From the NCBI RefSeq assembly GCF_000758605.1, contig NZ_CP009282.1, positions 7,378,001 through 7,442,000 of the forward strand: a stretch of 64,000 nucleotides of DNA. The letters are read 5' to 3'. Positions within the stretch are counted from its first letter, which is position 1. Every line of letters starts with the position of its first letter. Source of the DNA: Paenibacillus sp. FSL R5-0912 (GTDB taxonomy: Bacteria > Bacillota > Bacilli > Paenibacillales > Paenibacillaceae). This document shows, piece after piece, positions 42,634 through 51,963 of the stretch. The notes below the pieces were generated by a model. It saw nothing but the letters and a program-made list of their open reading frames with translations. It had not been told where the DNA came from and did no database searches. The position numbers and the translations under genes are program-made.

Positions 42634-44013
42634 ATGGAAGCAAACAAACCCAAAGAGTTCAATTTAATTAAGCTGACCTGGCCGATTTTCCTCGAGTTGT
42701 TCCTGTTTATGCTCATGGGGAGTGTAGATACATTCATGATCAGCTCCGTATCGGATGATGCCGTCTCCGGTGTCGGGGCGGCCAATCAGATTATTGCCAT
42801 AGCGATTCTCGTGCTCAGTGTTATCGGGAACGGCGCGGCCATTGTCGTGTCGCAGTATCTCGGTTCCAAGCAGCCCAAAGAAGCAGCCAAGGTAACGGGC
42901 AATGCCATAACACTCAATCTTGCAGTCGGAATTATTCTGAGTACAATTCTGCTGCTGTTCGGAGGCAGTCTGCTGAGCGCACTGAACGTGACGGGCGATA
43001 TTCTCATCTACGCCAGATCGTACATAAATATTGTCGGGGGCGGGATCTTCCTCCAGGCACTGCTCAATGCACTGGCTGCCACTATCCGTACACACGGTTT
43101 CACGAAACATACGATGATCGTCTCCATGCTGATGAATGTGATCCACGTCGGGGGCAACTATCTGCTGATTTTTGGACATTTCGGACTGCCTGCGCTCGGT
43201 GTAGAGGGGGCTGCAATTTCAACGCTTACCAGCCGCCTGATCTGTCTGATCCTCTACTTCCTGCTGCTCTACCGGATTATGGAGGTGCGGGTCAAATGGA
43301 CCTATTACATTCATCTCTCCAAAAAATATGTGCGGCAGATTCTCAAAATCGGCATTCCGTCCGCATTTGAATCGGTGATCTATCAGTGCTGCCAGCTGGT
43401 CTTCACTTTATACATCACCTATCTGGGTGCAGAAGCCATGGCTACCCGCCAATACGCGCTGAACATCTCCAGCTATATCTTCCTCTTCAGCGTAGCCGTA
43501 TCCATGGGCACCTCGATCATTGTCGGCCATCTCGTGGGCGCAAGGCGGCCTAAGGAAGCTTACTCGCGGGTGTTCTCCAGTGTGAAATGGGCGCTGCTGG
43601 TCACCGTAATTATGGATGCGGTTGTCATTCTGTTCCGCGTACCGCTAATGGGCCTGTTCACGGATAATCAAACGATTATAACTATGGGCGCCCAAGTCAT
43701 CCTGCTCAGCTTCTTCCTTGAGACGGGACGCACCTGCAACCTGGTCATCATCAACTCGCTGCGCGCTTCCGGCGATGCCAAGTTTCCGGTCTACATGGGC
43801 CTGATCTCCATGGTCTGCATGAGCCTGCCGCTGGGCTATTTCCTGGTATTCACGCTTGATCTCGGTCTGGCCGGAGTCTGGCTGACCACTGCATTCGATG
43901 AATGGGTGCGGGCGGTCATTATGTACTTCCGCTGGAAGAGCAGAGCCTGGGAGAAGCACGGCCTGATCCAGCATGAACCTGCAGAACCGCTGAGCACTGC
44001 GCCGGTGCATTAA
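42634..44013 (+). CDS. MATE-family efflux transporter
   Basis: A 459-aa multidrug/toxin exporter with twelve predicted membrane segments in two MatE halves (about 15-175 and 235-395). Typical segments are GSVDTFMISSVSDDAVSGVGAANQI, VSQYLGSKQPKEA and VGHLVGARRPKEAY. It is driven by Na+ or H+; substrate unknown. ATG 42634 lies behind GTAAGG; an upstream frame start at 42559 has no ribosome site. Divergent from hxlAB. Confidence 0.92.
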   Translation: MEANKPKEFNLIKLTWPIFLELFLFMLMGSVDTFMISSVSDDAVSGVGAANQIIAIAILVLSVIGNGAAIVVSQYLGSKQPKEAAKVTGNAITLNLAVGIILSTILLLFGGSLLSALNVTGDILIYARSYINIVGGGIFLQALLNALAATIRTHGFTKHTMIVSMLMNVIHVGGNYLLIFGHFGLPALGVEGAAISTLTSRLICLILYFLLLYRIMEVRVKWTYYIHLSKKYVRQILKIGIPSAFESVIYQCCQLVFTLYITYLGAEAMATRQYALNISSYIFLFSVAVSMGTSIIVGHLVGARRPKEAYSRVFSSVKWALLVTVIMDAVVILFRVPLMGLFTDNQTIITMGAQVILLSFFLETGRTCNLVIINSLRASGDAKFPVYMGLISMVCMSLPLGYFLVFTLDLGLAGVWLTTAFDEWVRAVIMYFRWKSRAWEKHGLIQHEPAEPLSTAPVH

Positions 44014-44028
44014 CCTGCGACAACAAAC

Positions 44029-44068
44029 AGGCGGTTCACCCTGATCTCTTCGATTGGGGCGGCCGCCT
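44029..44068 (+). terminator. Terminator of the MATE gene
   Basis: AGGCGG (44029-44034) pairs with CCGCCT (44063-44068), followed by TTTT. Confidence 0.6.
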
Positions 44069-44158
44069 TTTGAATACATAATCCTATTCATTTGGCAGGA
44101 AGAATGAGGAAGACTATGACAACACGTCTGACTGCCTTAATTATCCGGCTCCGCAAAT

Positions 44159-44201
44159 AAGGGATGCCCCGGCCGTGTAATCCGGCTAATTGGCATCCCT
44201 T
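44159..44201. terminator. Terminator of the binding-protein gene
   Basis: AAGGGATGCC pairs with GGCATCCCTT. It lies 22 bp beyond the convergent gene's stop and is probably bidirectional. Confidence 0.75.
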
Positions 44202-44222
44202 TGTGATAAGGTTGTACGCTTA

Positions 44223-45548
44223 TTAGGTTCCTTTGGCTACAGCTTCTTTATGCTTGGCCGCGAACTGCTCAGGTGTAATCGCTTTGCCGAACAGTGCTTG
44301 AATCATATCCAGATGGACCTGGGCGGCGTTCGGCTTCATCTGGATATCAGCAAACAGGGTGATACTGCTCGCATGGTTTAATTCATTCAGCAGTTCGACA
44401 TACAGCTGCGGCAGCTCTTCATTCGTGGTATCCACTTTGGTCGCCGGAATCACACCTGCACTGGTTACAGACGCCTCCCCCCATTTGTATACGAAATATT
44501 CGACAAATGCTTTCGCTGCTTCCTTAACCTTGGAAGCTTCGGCTACGAACAGTCCGACACCCGGTCCTCCGACCCAGCTGTTGATATTGCCCTTTCCGCC
44601 TTCCACAGTCGGAAATTTGAAGAACCCTACTTTATCTTTGAAGTCTTGCGGGATCTCCGGATTCGTCGTGAAGTTGGGAAGCTCCCAGGTACCCGTCAGA
44701 TACATTGCCGCCTTCTCATTCAAGAATTCCGATTTGCCCTCATCATTGGATAGCCCGTTGAAACCGCTGTTGAAGGTGTTCATATCCACCAGCGTCTGCA
44801 CTTCAGCCGCAGCCCGGACCAGGCCGGGATCATCGAAGTAGCTTGTCCCCTTCGTAGCGCGCTTCAGTGTATCACTGCCGGCGATACGGTCAGCAAGGTA
44901 CATATACCATAGTGAGCCGGTCCAGCGGTCCTTGTTGCCAAGGGCAACCGGAGCCACGCCATGCTGGGATAACGTTCTTACCGTTTGCTTGAACTCTTCG
45001 TAAGTAACAGGCACCTGGAGATTATATTTCGCAAAAATATCCTTATTATAGTATACCGGTGAAATGTTCAGCTCAATCGGCAGGGCATAGGTCTTATTAT
45101 CGACCACATAGGCTTCAGTAGTGCCTGTTACGAATTTACCCTTTAACCGCGTACCATTCAGGATGTCATCCAGCGGAGCGAATAATCCGCCCTTCACATA
45201 AGGCTCCATGAAGCCCGCAGCCCAGGTGATTCCTACATCCGGCAGGTCATTCGAGGCAGAGAGCACCTTCAGCTTATTCTTGTACTGTTCATTCTCCAGC
45301 ACGCCCTGCTGGATAATAATATTAGGATTCTCTTTCTCGTATTCTCCGATGATCTGGCTAACCAGCTTATTCTGCTGGGCGGAGAGGCCGGCCGGCCACA
45401 AGTGCATCATATGAATCGTTATTTTTGGGGCCGAAGCATTGGTGGCTGCCTCCGCACTATTATTATCCTGTGTAAAGCTGCAGCCTGTTAGAGCAAGGGC
45501 CAATGTAAGTGTCAGGAACAGTCCCTTGGTTATGTTATTCCTCAACAT
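44223..45548 (-). CDS. Family-1 solute-binding lipoprotein without adjacent permeases
   Basis: A 441-aa sugar-type extracellular receptor with a lipoprotein signal (LTGC, Cys23), then the binding fold (MMHLWPAGLSAQQNKLV, NDLPDVGITWAAGF, GTWELPNF). GGGAGGCTATAGCA precedes ATG 45548. It lies about 110 bp downstream of a YesM/YesN-type two-component pair on the same strand. Such pairs normally accompany a full ABC importer, but no permease gene is present on either side. It may work with a remote importer or act as ligand-binding partner of the sensor kinase (inference). Confidence 0.9.
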   Translation of the reverse strand: MLRNNITKGLFLTLTLALALTGCSFTQDNNSAEAATNASAPKITIHMMHLWPAGLSAQQNKLVSQIIGEYEKENPNIIIQQGVLENEQYKNKLKVLSASNDLPDVGITWAAGFMEPYVKGGLFAPLDDILNGTRLKGKFVTGTTEAYVVDNKTYALPIELNISPVYYNKDIFAKYNLQVPVTYEEFKQTVRTLSQHGVAPVALGNKDRWTGSLWYMYLADRIAGSDTLKRATKGTSYFDDPGLVRAAAEVQTLVDMNTFNSGFNGLSNDEGKSEFLNEKAAMYLTGTWELPNFTTNPEIPQDFKDKVGFFKFPTVEGGKGNINSWVGGPGVGLFVAEASKVKEAAKAFVEYFVYKWGEASVTSAGVIPATKVDTTNEELPQLYVELLNELNHASSITLFADIQMKPNAAQVHLDMIQALFGKAITPEQFAAKHKEAVAKGT

Positions 45549-45660
45549 TGCTATAGCCTCCCATATCACATTACGCGGCCTGATGTAATCGCTACCAATC
45601 AAATTCTAGCATCGTACCCGGAGGGATATAAGACTACACTTATTGGCTAAAATTCCACAT

Positions 45661-46461
45661 TTAATGGATTTCCTGCGATCCGCCCTTCATCTTATGCCTA
45701 TAGCGGCTTGGGCTTAACTGTTCCAGCGACTTAAACACCTTAATGAAGTACTTATCCGTCCGATAGCCTACACGCTCCCCGATCTCCCCTATAGAAAGTG
45801 TGGTCTGCAGCAGTAATTCCTTAGCCCGCTGAATTCGCAGACGTGCCAAATATTCGCTGAAGGATACTCCGGCCTGCTCCTTGAACAATACGCTGAAGTA
45901 GCTGGCATTCAGATGGATGAGTCCCGCTACCTCTGCCATTGTCAGCTGTTCATGCAGGTGCTGCTCCACATAGGCGATCGCATCTTTGACCGGCTGCCCC
46001 ATTCGTGCCTGATCCGGGTCTATCTCCATCAGCTTATGATCCACCAGCTTCTCCAGCTTCACGTGGCGCTGCTGCTCTTCCTCCCGCTTCAGCGCATCCT
46101 CAACCACGGACAGTAACTCGGACTTGTCCAGCGGCTTAAGCAGGTAGTTGACCGCCCCCAGCCGCATAGCCTGCTGCACATAATCAAATTCGGCATAGCC
46201 GGATATGACAATAATAACCGGCTTCCAGGCTGTCTCCTGCAGGGAACGGATCAGATCCAGTCCGCTTACTTCGGGCATGCGCACATCTGTAATCAGGAGA
46301 TGGACCCGCTCCTGCCGCAGCCGCTCGCGCGCTTCAACCCCGTTGTCGCAGGTCTCCACGGCATACCGGCCTGCCGCCCATACTTCCAGCGTCTGCTTGA
46401 TTCCCTGCCGTGTTCTCGGTTCATCATCCACGATCAGAATCGTCCTATTGCTCAGGCTCAT
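45661..46461 (-). CDS. Response regulator with AraC DNA-binding domain (YesN type)
   Basis: A 266-aa regulator. Receiver domain about 7-120: acidic pair DDE, phospho-acceptor Asp in LLITDVRMPEVSG, Ser/Thr in VISGYAEF, Lys in LLKPLDK. AraC-type double HTH at about 165-262 (LTMAEVAGLIHLNASYFSVLFKEQAGVSFSEYL, then SIGEIGERVGYRTDKYFIKVFK). GGAGG precedes ATG 46461, which lies 17 bp inside the end of the kinase gene. It probably activates the downstream binding-protein gene. Confidence 0.95.
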   Translation of the reverse strand: MSLSNRTILIVDDEPRTRQGIKQTLEVWAAGRYAVETCDNGVEARERLRQERVHLLITDVRMPEVSGLDLIRSLQETAWKPVIIVISGYAEFDYVQQAMRLGAVNYLLKPLDKSELLSVVEDALKREEEQQRHVKLEKLVDHKLMEIDPDQARMGQPVKDAIAYVEQHLHEQLTMAEVAGLIHLNASYFSVLFKEQAGVSFSEYLARLRIQRAKELLLQTTLSIGEIGERVGYRTDKYFIKVFKSLEQLSPSRYRHKMKGGSQEIH

Positions 46462-48220
46462 AGGTATATCCTCCATTGCTTGGAATTTCAAAAGTAATAA
46501 CGGTCCCTTCGGATACCTTGCTCTCAATCATCAGACCCTCTGACTTGATGCCCTCTTCCCCGTAATACAGCTTGAGCCGCCGCTGCACATTCACCAGGCC
46601 GACCCCATTGCCTTTGGCGGAGATCGACGGGCCGCCCTCCAGTGTATTGCGCAGCGCCCGCAGAGTATCCTCATCCATGCCGGGCCCATTGTCGGATACC
46701 TTCACCGAGGTCCAGCCGTTGCGGGGTGATGGCGTGATCATAACCTCCACACTGCCGCTGCCGACACGGCTCTCCACTCCATGAAGAATGGCATTCTCCA
46801 CAATCGGCTGAATCAGCAGCTTGGGTACCGGAACAGCAGCCTCGCTTGGGTCCAGTACAATATCCCAGGACAGGCGCTCGCCCATCCGCATCTCCATGAT
46901 CTTCAGATAACGCCTGATCTGTTCAACCTCTTCACTAAGTGCAACCCACTCCTCTTTATTATTGGGACGGCCAATAATATAGCGGAACAGCCTGGACATG
47001 ACTACGACCAATCCGGCCAATTCCTCCTCCCCCTTTTCCTCAAGCGACCAGTTAAAGGCTTCCAAGGTGTTGAACAGAAAATGAGGGTTGATCTGCGCCT
47101 GCAACGCTTTGAGCTCAGTCCGGCTCTGTAATACTTCCTTCTCATAGACAACCCGGATCAAATCATTCATATTGGCAACCATACCGTTATAAGTATAATT
47201 CAGCTCCCGCAGCTCCATCGTAGATACCTTCTGCGAGTTGGGCGTCAGCACGCCTAAGCGCGATTTGCGCATGGCCCGGATCAGATGAATAATCGGCCTC
47301 GTGATCATCGTTGACAATAGAAACGACATAATCAGGAAAAGCAGGGCTCCCAGCCCCCCTGACAGCAGCAGAACCGTCCGCAGCACAGACAACCCCTTGG
47401 TGACATAGCTGACAGGGGTCAGCACAAGCAAGGTCCAGCCGGTCTTGTCCGAGCGCAGCTTAACCTGTACATACTCCTTGCCGTGAAAGCTGACCGTCTG
47501 GTCCACACTATCCAGCAGCGGCATCAGGTCTGCCTCCGGTGTTCCATTGCTGCCCAGGAGGCGGCCTTCGTCATTCACCAGCAGCACAGACTCGCCTCCG
47601 TCACTGCCGGAGATCGGATCATCCAGCTGGAAGTAGCTGCGCTGGATGCGCGCCATCAGATACCCTCCCCGCGAGAACCAGCGGTCCATGAGGCTAACCT
47701 GGCGGATGGCCAGCAGGCTCTGGCTGTCATGCGGATCGACGCCGATCCAGACCAGCCGCCCTTTCTGGACATTAGCCTCGCTGATATATGGCTCGTTGAT
47801 TCTCGTCCCCAGACTGCCGTCCTTGATCGGGAAGAGCAGCCGGTAATCGGCAGTATACAGCTCAAGAGATCCTACGCTCGGCATATACGCCTGATAGCTG
47901 GAGATAATCTGCTGCAGCGACTGCCGTTGATTGAATGACACTTCATTGCCGTTCAGCTCCTCCAGCAGCAGCTGCTGCACCGTAGGATGATTGGCCACCT
48001 GCTCCATCAGGCTGTCAATCTGGCCAATCAGCGCATTCAGCCGTCCGTTCGCCTGAACCGCCGTCTGCTGGATATGCCGCTCGGCATTATTTTTGAGCAG
48101 AATAGATACCCGGTCATATACAAACGCCCCTGAAACCAGAAGAATGATTAGCATAACCAGCACAAAGCCGATGAATATTTGATTGCGCAGCGTGTTGAGT
48201 TCTTTGAATCTCTGGAGCAT
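46445..48220 (-). CDS. Sensor histidine kinase (YesM type)
   Basis: A 591-aa membrane kinase. TM1 about 12-35, extracytoplasmic dCache-like sensor about 36-285, TM2 about 290-315, HAMP about 315-370, coiled segment, His_kinase box LQAQINPHFLFNTLE (phospho-acceptor His near 393), then HATPase with PIVENAILHG and VSDNGPGM and GNGVGLVNVQRRL. AAGGAAGGAATTCCG precedes ATG 48220. It forms a two-component pair with the overlapping response regulator gene; the signal is probably a carbohydrate. Confidence 0.95.
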   Translation of the reverse strand: MLQRFKELNTLRNQIFIGFVLVMLIILLVSGAFVYDRVSILLKNNAERHIQQTAVQANGRLNALIGQIDSLMEQVANHPTVQQLLLEELNGNEVSFNQRQSLQQIISSYQAYMPSVGSLELYTADYRLLFPIKDGSLGTRINEPYISEANVQKGRLVWIGVDPHDSQSLLAIRQVSLMDRWFSRGGYLMARIQRSYFQLDDPISGSDGGESVLLVNDEGRLLGSNGTPEADLMPLLDSVDQTVSFHGKEYVQVKLRSDKTGWTLLVLTPVSYVTKGLSVLRTVLLLSGGLGALLFLIMSFLLSTMITRPIIHLIRAMRKSRLGVLTPNSQKVSTMELRELNYTYNGMVANMNDLIRVVYEKEVLQSRTELKALQAQINPHFLFNTLEAFNWSLEEKGEEELAGLVVVMSRLFRYIIGRPNNKEEWVALSEEVEQIRRYLKIMEMRMGERLSWDIVLDPSEAAVPVPKLLIQPIVENAILHGVESRVGSGSVEVMITPSPRNGWTSVKVSDNGPGMDEDTLRALRNTLEGGPSISAKGNGVGLVNVQRRLKLYYGEEGIKSEGLMIESKVSEGTVITFEIPSNGGYTYEPEQ

Positions 48221-48374
48221 CGGAATTCCTTCTTTCCTTGGCAGCGTTTCCAACTCTATTCTCCAAAACTCCCGGAGTTTGTCAAGAGAAAATAGTTGTC
48301 CGGCACAGGGCAGCAAAGAGCCCTTAAGCAATGCTCCTTGTTCCAGAGCTGTTTAAGGGCTGCAGCAGAAGGGA

Positions 48375-48623
48375 CTAGATGAACATTATCGGAGTGATCC
48401 ACTCCCGGTCCAGGGCTATCCACAGTAAGGCCAGCAGGACAGTACCGATGCTGTAGATCAATACTTTCCGTCGGGTGGGCTCCAGGTAAATATCCAGAAT
48501 AACGACTATAATTCCTATAACAAGCACGGCTGCAAGCAGGACTGGATTGTGATATTTAATATTTACTGCATTCAAGATAACCATAACCAGGGCCAGGAGC
48601 CTAAGATATTTGTTCATAGCCAC
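48375..48623 (-). CDS. Small three-segment membrane protein, unknown
   Basis: An 82-aa hydrophobic protein with three predicted membrane segments (about 8-25, 29-50 and 57-75). I do not recognise a family. The best start is GTG 48623, with AAGGGGG 7 nt upstream; ATG two codons later is an alternative. It is isolated between the two-component system and ydjO. Confidence 0.65.
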   Translation of the reverse strand: MAMNKYLRLLALVMVILNAVNIKYHNPVLLAAVLVIGIIVVILDIYLEPTRRKVLIYSIGTVLLALLWIALDREWITPIMFI

Positions 48624-48739
48624 ACCACGACCCCCTTGTCGTTGAGACCATTTTCCAATTATGTATCCTTCATCCTCATCTCTAATATCCCTTGATTCCC
48701 CGCTATTGTCAACCCCGGCCACCCATCCGCTGCCAAGAC

Positions 48740-48778
48740 AAAAAAAATAGCCCGTTCCCCACAGGGAACTGACTGCTA
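48740..48778 (-). terminator. Terminator of ydjO
   Basis: GTTCCC-CACA-GGGAAC with outer TAGC/GCTA; on the minus strand it is followed by eight T. Confidence 0.85.
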
Positions 48779-48830
48779 TCGTGTTGCTGCTATCATCTGA
48801 TTCTGTACAGAGCGTTCAGGAATTGGCAGA

Positions 48831-49061
48831 TTACCGGATGGTAATGCCCTTCTTGATCGCCTTCATGTCAAAATTCGTATTCACAAGCATAGGCAGTATC
48901 TTCATGCTTCTGGTCATAGGCGAGTTGCATTGCCAGCAGGTTGGGACATATTGGAAGGCGAAGTTATCACGCATCCACCCGGAGCAATCTTCCTTGGTGC
49001 AGGACCAAATGGCTGTGTCTTCTTGCGGAAGATCCTCCAGCGCTTTTTTACGAAAATACAT
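48831..49061 (-). CDS. ydjO: YdjO-like cold-inducible zinc-ribbon protein
   Basis: A 76-aa protein starting MYFRKKALED. Two Cys pairs, WSCTKEDCSGWMRDNF and PTCWQCNSPM, form a zinc-ribbon-like site; this arrangement matches the Bacillales YdjO cold-inducible family. AGGAGGGGTACTT precedes ATG 49061; the longer frame upstream has no ribosome site. It lies 200 bp downstream of a cold-shock protein gene on the same strand, separated by a terminator. Function unknown. Confidence 0.85.
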   Translation of the reverse strand: MYFRKKALEDLPQEDTAIWSCTKEDCSGWMRDNFAFQYVPTCWQCNSPMTRSMKILPMLVNTNFDMKAIKKGITIR

Positions 49062-49210
49062 AAGTACCCCTCCTAATAGCTTTGTTAGCATATACTTCCT
49101 GATTCGGTTCGTAATACAAAGCTCGCTTCGGAAGCATATCCTTCGAATAAAGACATATTTCCAGCCCAACTGGACTGTTATGGCAGGATGGTAGCTTGTT
49201 CTGGCCTGTT

Positions 49211-49247
49211 CAAAAAAAAAGCTGCCCTCAACTTGTGTTAAGGGCAG
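49211..49247 (-). terminator. Terminator of the cold-shock gene
   Basis: CTGCCCTTAAC-ACAA-GTTGAGGGCAG on the minus strand, followed by a nine-T run. Confidence 0.92.
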
Positions 49248-49260
49248 TCTATTTTTAATA

Positions 49261-49461
49261 CTACAGTTTTACAACGTTTTCGGCTTGTGGTCCACGAGCG
49301 CCTTGAGTTACGTTGAACTCAACGCGTTGGCCTTCGTCCAAAGATTTGAAGCCGTCGCCAGTGATTGCGGAGAAGTGTACGAATACGTCGCTTCCGCCTT
49401 CAACCTCGATAAAACCGAAACCTTTGTCTGCGTTGAACCATTTTACTGTACCTGTTTGCAT
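49261..49461 (-). CDS. CspA-family cold-shock protein
   Basis: A 66-aa OB-fold RNA chaperone. RNP1 is KGFGFIEV and RNP2 is VFVHFSAI; length and sequence are typical of Bacillus CspB/CspD. TTGGAGGTAATATC precedes ATG. A strong promoter at 49614-49642 gives a leader of about 145 nt, as seen in cold-regulated csp mRNAs. Confidence 0.97.
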   Translation of the reverse strand: MQTGTVKWFNADKGFGFIEVEGGSDVFVHFSAITGDGFKSLDEGQRVEFNVTQGARGPQAENVVKL

Positions 49462-49613
49462 GATATTACCTCCAAGTTTTATTTAACACATGTCCTTTTA
49501 TTCCTACGTATTGTACGAACAAATAAAAATTCACACATTGGAAAAGGATTCATACGCACAAATGATAACCTTTTACAATATGTGAATTAAGGGTTAAATT
49601 TATGATTAACTTC

Positions 49614-49642
49614 ATTGTAGCACACTAATTCTCTAAAAGCAA
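49614..49642 (-). promoter_or_regulatory. Promoter of the cold-shock gene with long leader
   Basis: On the minus strand TTGCTT (49637-49642), 17 bp, TACAAT (49614-49619) with an extended TG motif just before the -10. Confidence 0.7.
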
Positions 49643-49741
49643 AGGATTACTTAAAATTACTTAAAAATAAGTGGAAATATATCGTACCCGGCGCGCAGTG
49701 CTCTATGAATAACCGCACCACGCACCCGGCAGCTACAGGGT

Positions 49742-50020
49742 TTAGTCGATATATCCGGCCAGTCCCTTGTCCATCAGATAGTCCATCTCAGCATCGAGGA
49801 TAGTCTCTACGGTCAGCTCGTCCAGCTTAACATCGTGCTGCGCAGTAACATAATCGACCAGATCATCATTATCGATATCAATCTCGCCCTTGGCATTGGC
49901 CTTGGCTTTGTTGATAAAGGCCTGCTCATGCTTCAGTACCAGCCGGATGACTGCCGGATCCACCTTCGTCTGTGCAGACAATACTTCCACCAGTTCCTGC
50001 TCATTCACTTCATTACTCAT
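49742..50020 (-). CDS. Small acidic protein of unknown function
   Basis: A 92-aa protein rich in Asp and Glu, mostly helical in appearance, with no cysteine and no membrane segment. I do not recognise the family. AAGGAG lies 13 nt upstream of ATG 50020. It is a single gene between csp and the MBL-fold hydrolase. Confidence 0.65.
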   Translation of the reverse strand: MSNEVNEQELVEVLSAQTKVDPAVIRLVLKHEQAFINKAKANAKGEIDIDNDDLVDYVTAQHDVKLDELTVETILDAEMDYLMDKGLAGYID

Positions 50021-50089
50021 ATTCGTTAGTCAGCTCCTTGGCATTTATGCACACTGATTGTACCATAAGTCCCCTCAGGCCGCGCAGCC

Positions 50090-51202
50090 TCATCTCCACC
50101 AGGGAAGTGCAGGATACTCCGCAGCTCCGGCCACTACAGTCTCCCCAATTCTTGGTGTAGCCAGCCGTACCCCTTTAGCTGCAGCCGCAGCTGCGATACG
50201 CTCCACCGGATCGGTCCAGTCATGCATCGACAGGGTGAAGGCCCCCCAATGAACCGGAATAAGCAGACCTCCCTGCACATCTATATGTGCTTCAACCGTC
50301 TGTTCCGGCAGCATGTGGATATCGGCCCAGCGCGGATCGTATTGGCCGCATTCCATCAGCGTAAGATCGAATGGACCATACTTGCGTCCAATCTCGGCAA
50401 AATGCGGCCCGTAACCGCTGTCCCCGCTGTAGAAGACCTTCGTCTCCGTCCCGCGGATGACCCATGAGCACCACAGGGTGGTGTTACGGTCCAGCAGACT
50501 GCGGCCGGAGAAATGCCGCGCCGGCTCACAGCTGAACGTAATCCCCGCATACGCAAGCTCATCCCCCCAGTCATGCTCGCGGATCTTATCTCCGCTTACT
50601 CCCCAGCGGCGCAAATGGGCGCCGACTCCGAGCGGCACAATGAACAGGCCTACCTTATCCTTAAGCTTGCGGATGGTGCCGTAGTCCAGATGATCATAAT
50701 GATCATGGGATAGCACAACCGCATCAATCTGCGGAAGCTGGGAAATCTCCAGCGGCAGCTGCTTGCTGTAACGGCGGCCGCCGATGAACGGAAACGGGGA
50801 CGGCGCATTCCCCAGCATAGGGTCCAGGAACAGCGTAACCCCATCCATCTCCAGCAATACCGCAGAGTGGCCGAACCAGGTAACGCGGGTGCCCGGGCCT
50901 TGCCCGATAGATGCAGGCTGCAGCGGTAGCGGCTGCAGCGGCTCGGCCGGTCTGGACCGGGGATTACCTTTAATGAAATCCTTCAGAATGGACAGGCCCC
51001 CACCGCCAGCCCTCTCGCCGATGAGTTCAGCCGTCTGCGGATAGGCAAATTTGCCCTTGCTATAATTAAGCGAGCGGCTGTTCAGCGCCTGTTCCTGCTT
51101 CCCTGCCCTCCGTCCAAACGCCGGATAGAGGGTCATAAGCAGATACGCCGCTGCAACAAGTATCACCAGTGAAGCTGCAATATCAATAATAATCAGAGTC
51201 AT
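50090..51202 (-). CDS. Metallo-beta-lactamase-fold hydrolase (NAPE-PLD/UlaG-like), membrane anchored
   Basis: A 370-aa protein. An N-terminal membrane segment (about 3-25) is followed by a metallo-beta-lactamase fold: VTWFGHSAVLLEMDG, metal motif SHDHYDHLD (H-x-H-x-D-H), a further His in ARHFSGR, Asp in FYSGDSGYG, and a final His in IPVHWGAF. These segments are characteristic of the NAPE-phospholipase-D/UlaG-like group. Substrate unknown, possibly a lipid phosphodiester or lactone. The HAD gene upstream on the same strand (51233) ends 30 bp away. Confidence 0.88.
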   Translation of the reverse strand: MTLIIIDIAASLVILVAAAYLLMTLYPAFGRRAGKQEQALNSRSLNYSKGKFAYPQTAELIGERAGGGGLSILKDFIKGNPRSRPAEPLQPLPLQPASIGQGPGTRVTWFGHSAVLLEMDGVTLFLDPMLGNAPSPFPFIGGRRYSKQLPLEISQLPQIDAVVLSHDHYDHLDYGTIRKLKDKVGLFIVPLGVGAHLRRWGVSGDKIREHDWGDELAYAGITFSCEPARHFSGRSLLDRNTTLWCSWVIRGTETKVFYSGDSGYGPHFAEIGRKYGPFDLTLMECGQYDPRWADIHMLPEQTVEAHIDVQGGLLIPVHWGAFTLSMHDWTDPVERIAAAAAAKGVRLATPRIGETVVAGAAEYPALPWWR

Positions 51203-51232
51203 GCGGTAAGCCTTCTTTCTGCCAGTTCATTT

Positions 51233-51946
51233 CTACAGGCTCCAGCCCGGAATTTTGCGCAGATCCCCATCCCAGATCTGCACCGTGCTCTTCACCGGAA
51301 CGTTATCCGGAGAGGAAGCTGTATGAATATAACACGAATCCATGCCGATTGTATTTGCTCCGGCAATATCCGTACGCGGATCGTTGCCGATCATAATTGC
51401 CGAACTTAGCTCGGCCCCATAGTTATCTGCTAAATACCGGTAAAATAGCGGGTCCGGCTTGCTTACACCGGCTTCAGAGGAAATGGCTATCCCATGGAAT
51501 AAATGCAGAATGTTCAGCATGGTTAATTCTGCCTCAATGAAGGTCTTCTGGCCATTCGAGAGCAGATAGACCTTCTTGCCGCGCGACCGCAAGGTCCGGA
51601 GAATCTCCGGGACTCCGTCATAGAGCGCGATATGGTTCATGGATAAGGTCCGCAGCCAGCGGACAGTCTCATGCAGCCAGGCCTGCCCGGGGTCCCCCCC
51701 TAAGTCGCGGGCTACGGCACGGAAGACCTCTTCCATGACGAAATCGGGAAACTGGCATGTCTGTGCAGCGGCTTGAAGCTGACGGTCACGCTCCGCAAGG
51801 AAACGGGACTGCAGATCCGCACCTTGCGTGCGCAGCCCGTGATAGCTGAAATGAAGCGCCAGCCGCTCCCATACCTCGGGATGCTCTTCATCTGTCTCAA
51901 TATCAATTAAGGTTCCATAAAGGTCAAAAATATAAGTCTGATACAT
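51233..51946 (-). CDS. HAD-superfamily phosphatase (YjjG-like)
   Basis: A 237-aa HAD hydrolase. Motif I is FDLYGTLIDI; here the second position is Tyr, as in several YjjG/YfnB proteins. Motif II is LLSNGQ, motif III lies in GVSKPDPLFYRYL, and motif IV is IMIGNDPRTDIAGA. Probably a nucleotide or sugar-phosphate phosphatase. It lies between the MBL-fold gene and the DUF3999 gene on the same strand. Confidence 0.9.
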   Translation of the reverse strand: MYQTYIFDLYGTLIDIETDEEHPEVWERLALHFSYHGLRTQGADLQSRFLAERDRQLQAAAQTCQFPDFVMEEVFRAVARDLGGDPGQAWLHETVRWLRTLSMNHIALYDGVPEILRTLRSRGKKVYLLSNGQKTFIEAELTMLNILHLFHGIAISSEAGVSKPDPLFYRYLADNYGAELSSAIMIGNDPRTDIAGANTIGMDSCYIHTASSPDNVPVKSTVQIWDGDLRKIPGWSL

Positions 51947-51963
51947 AGATTCGGCATCCCTTC

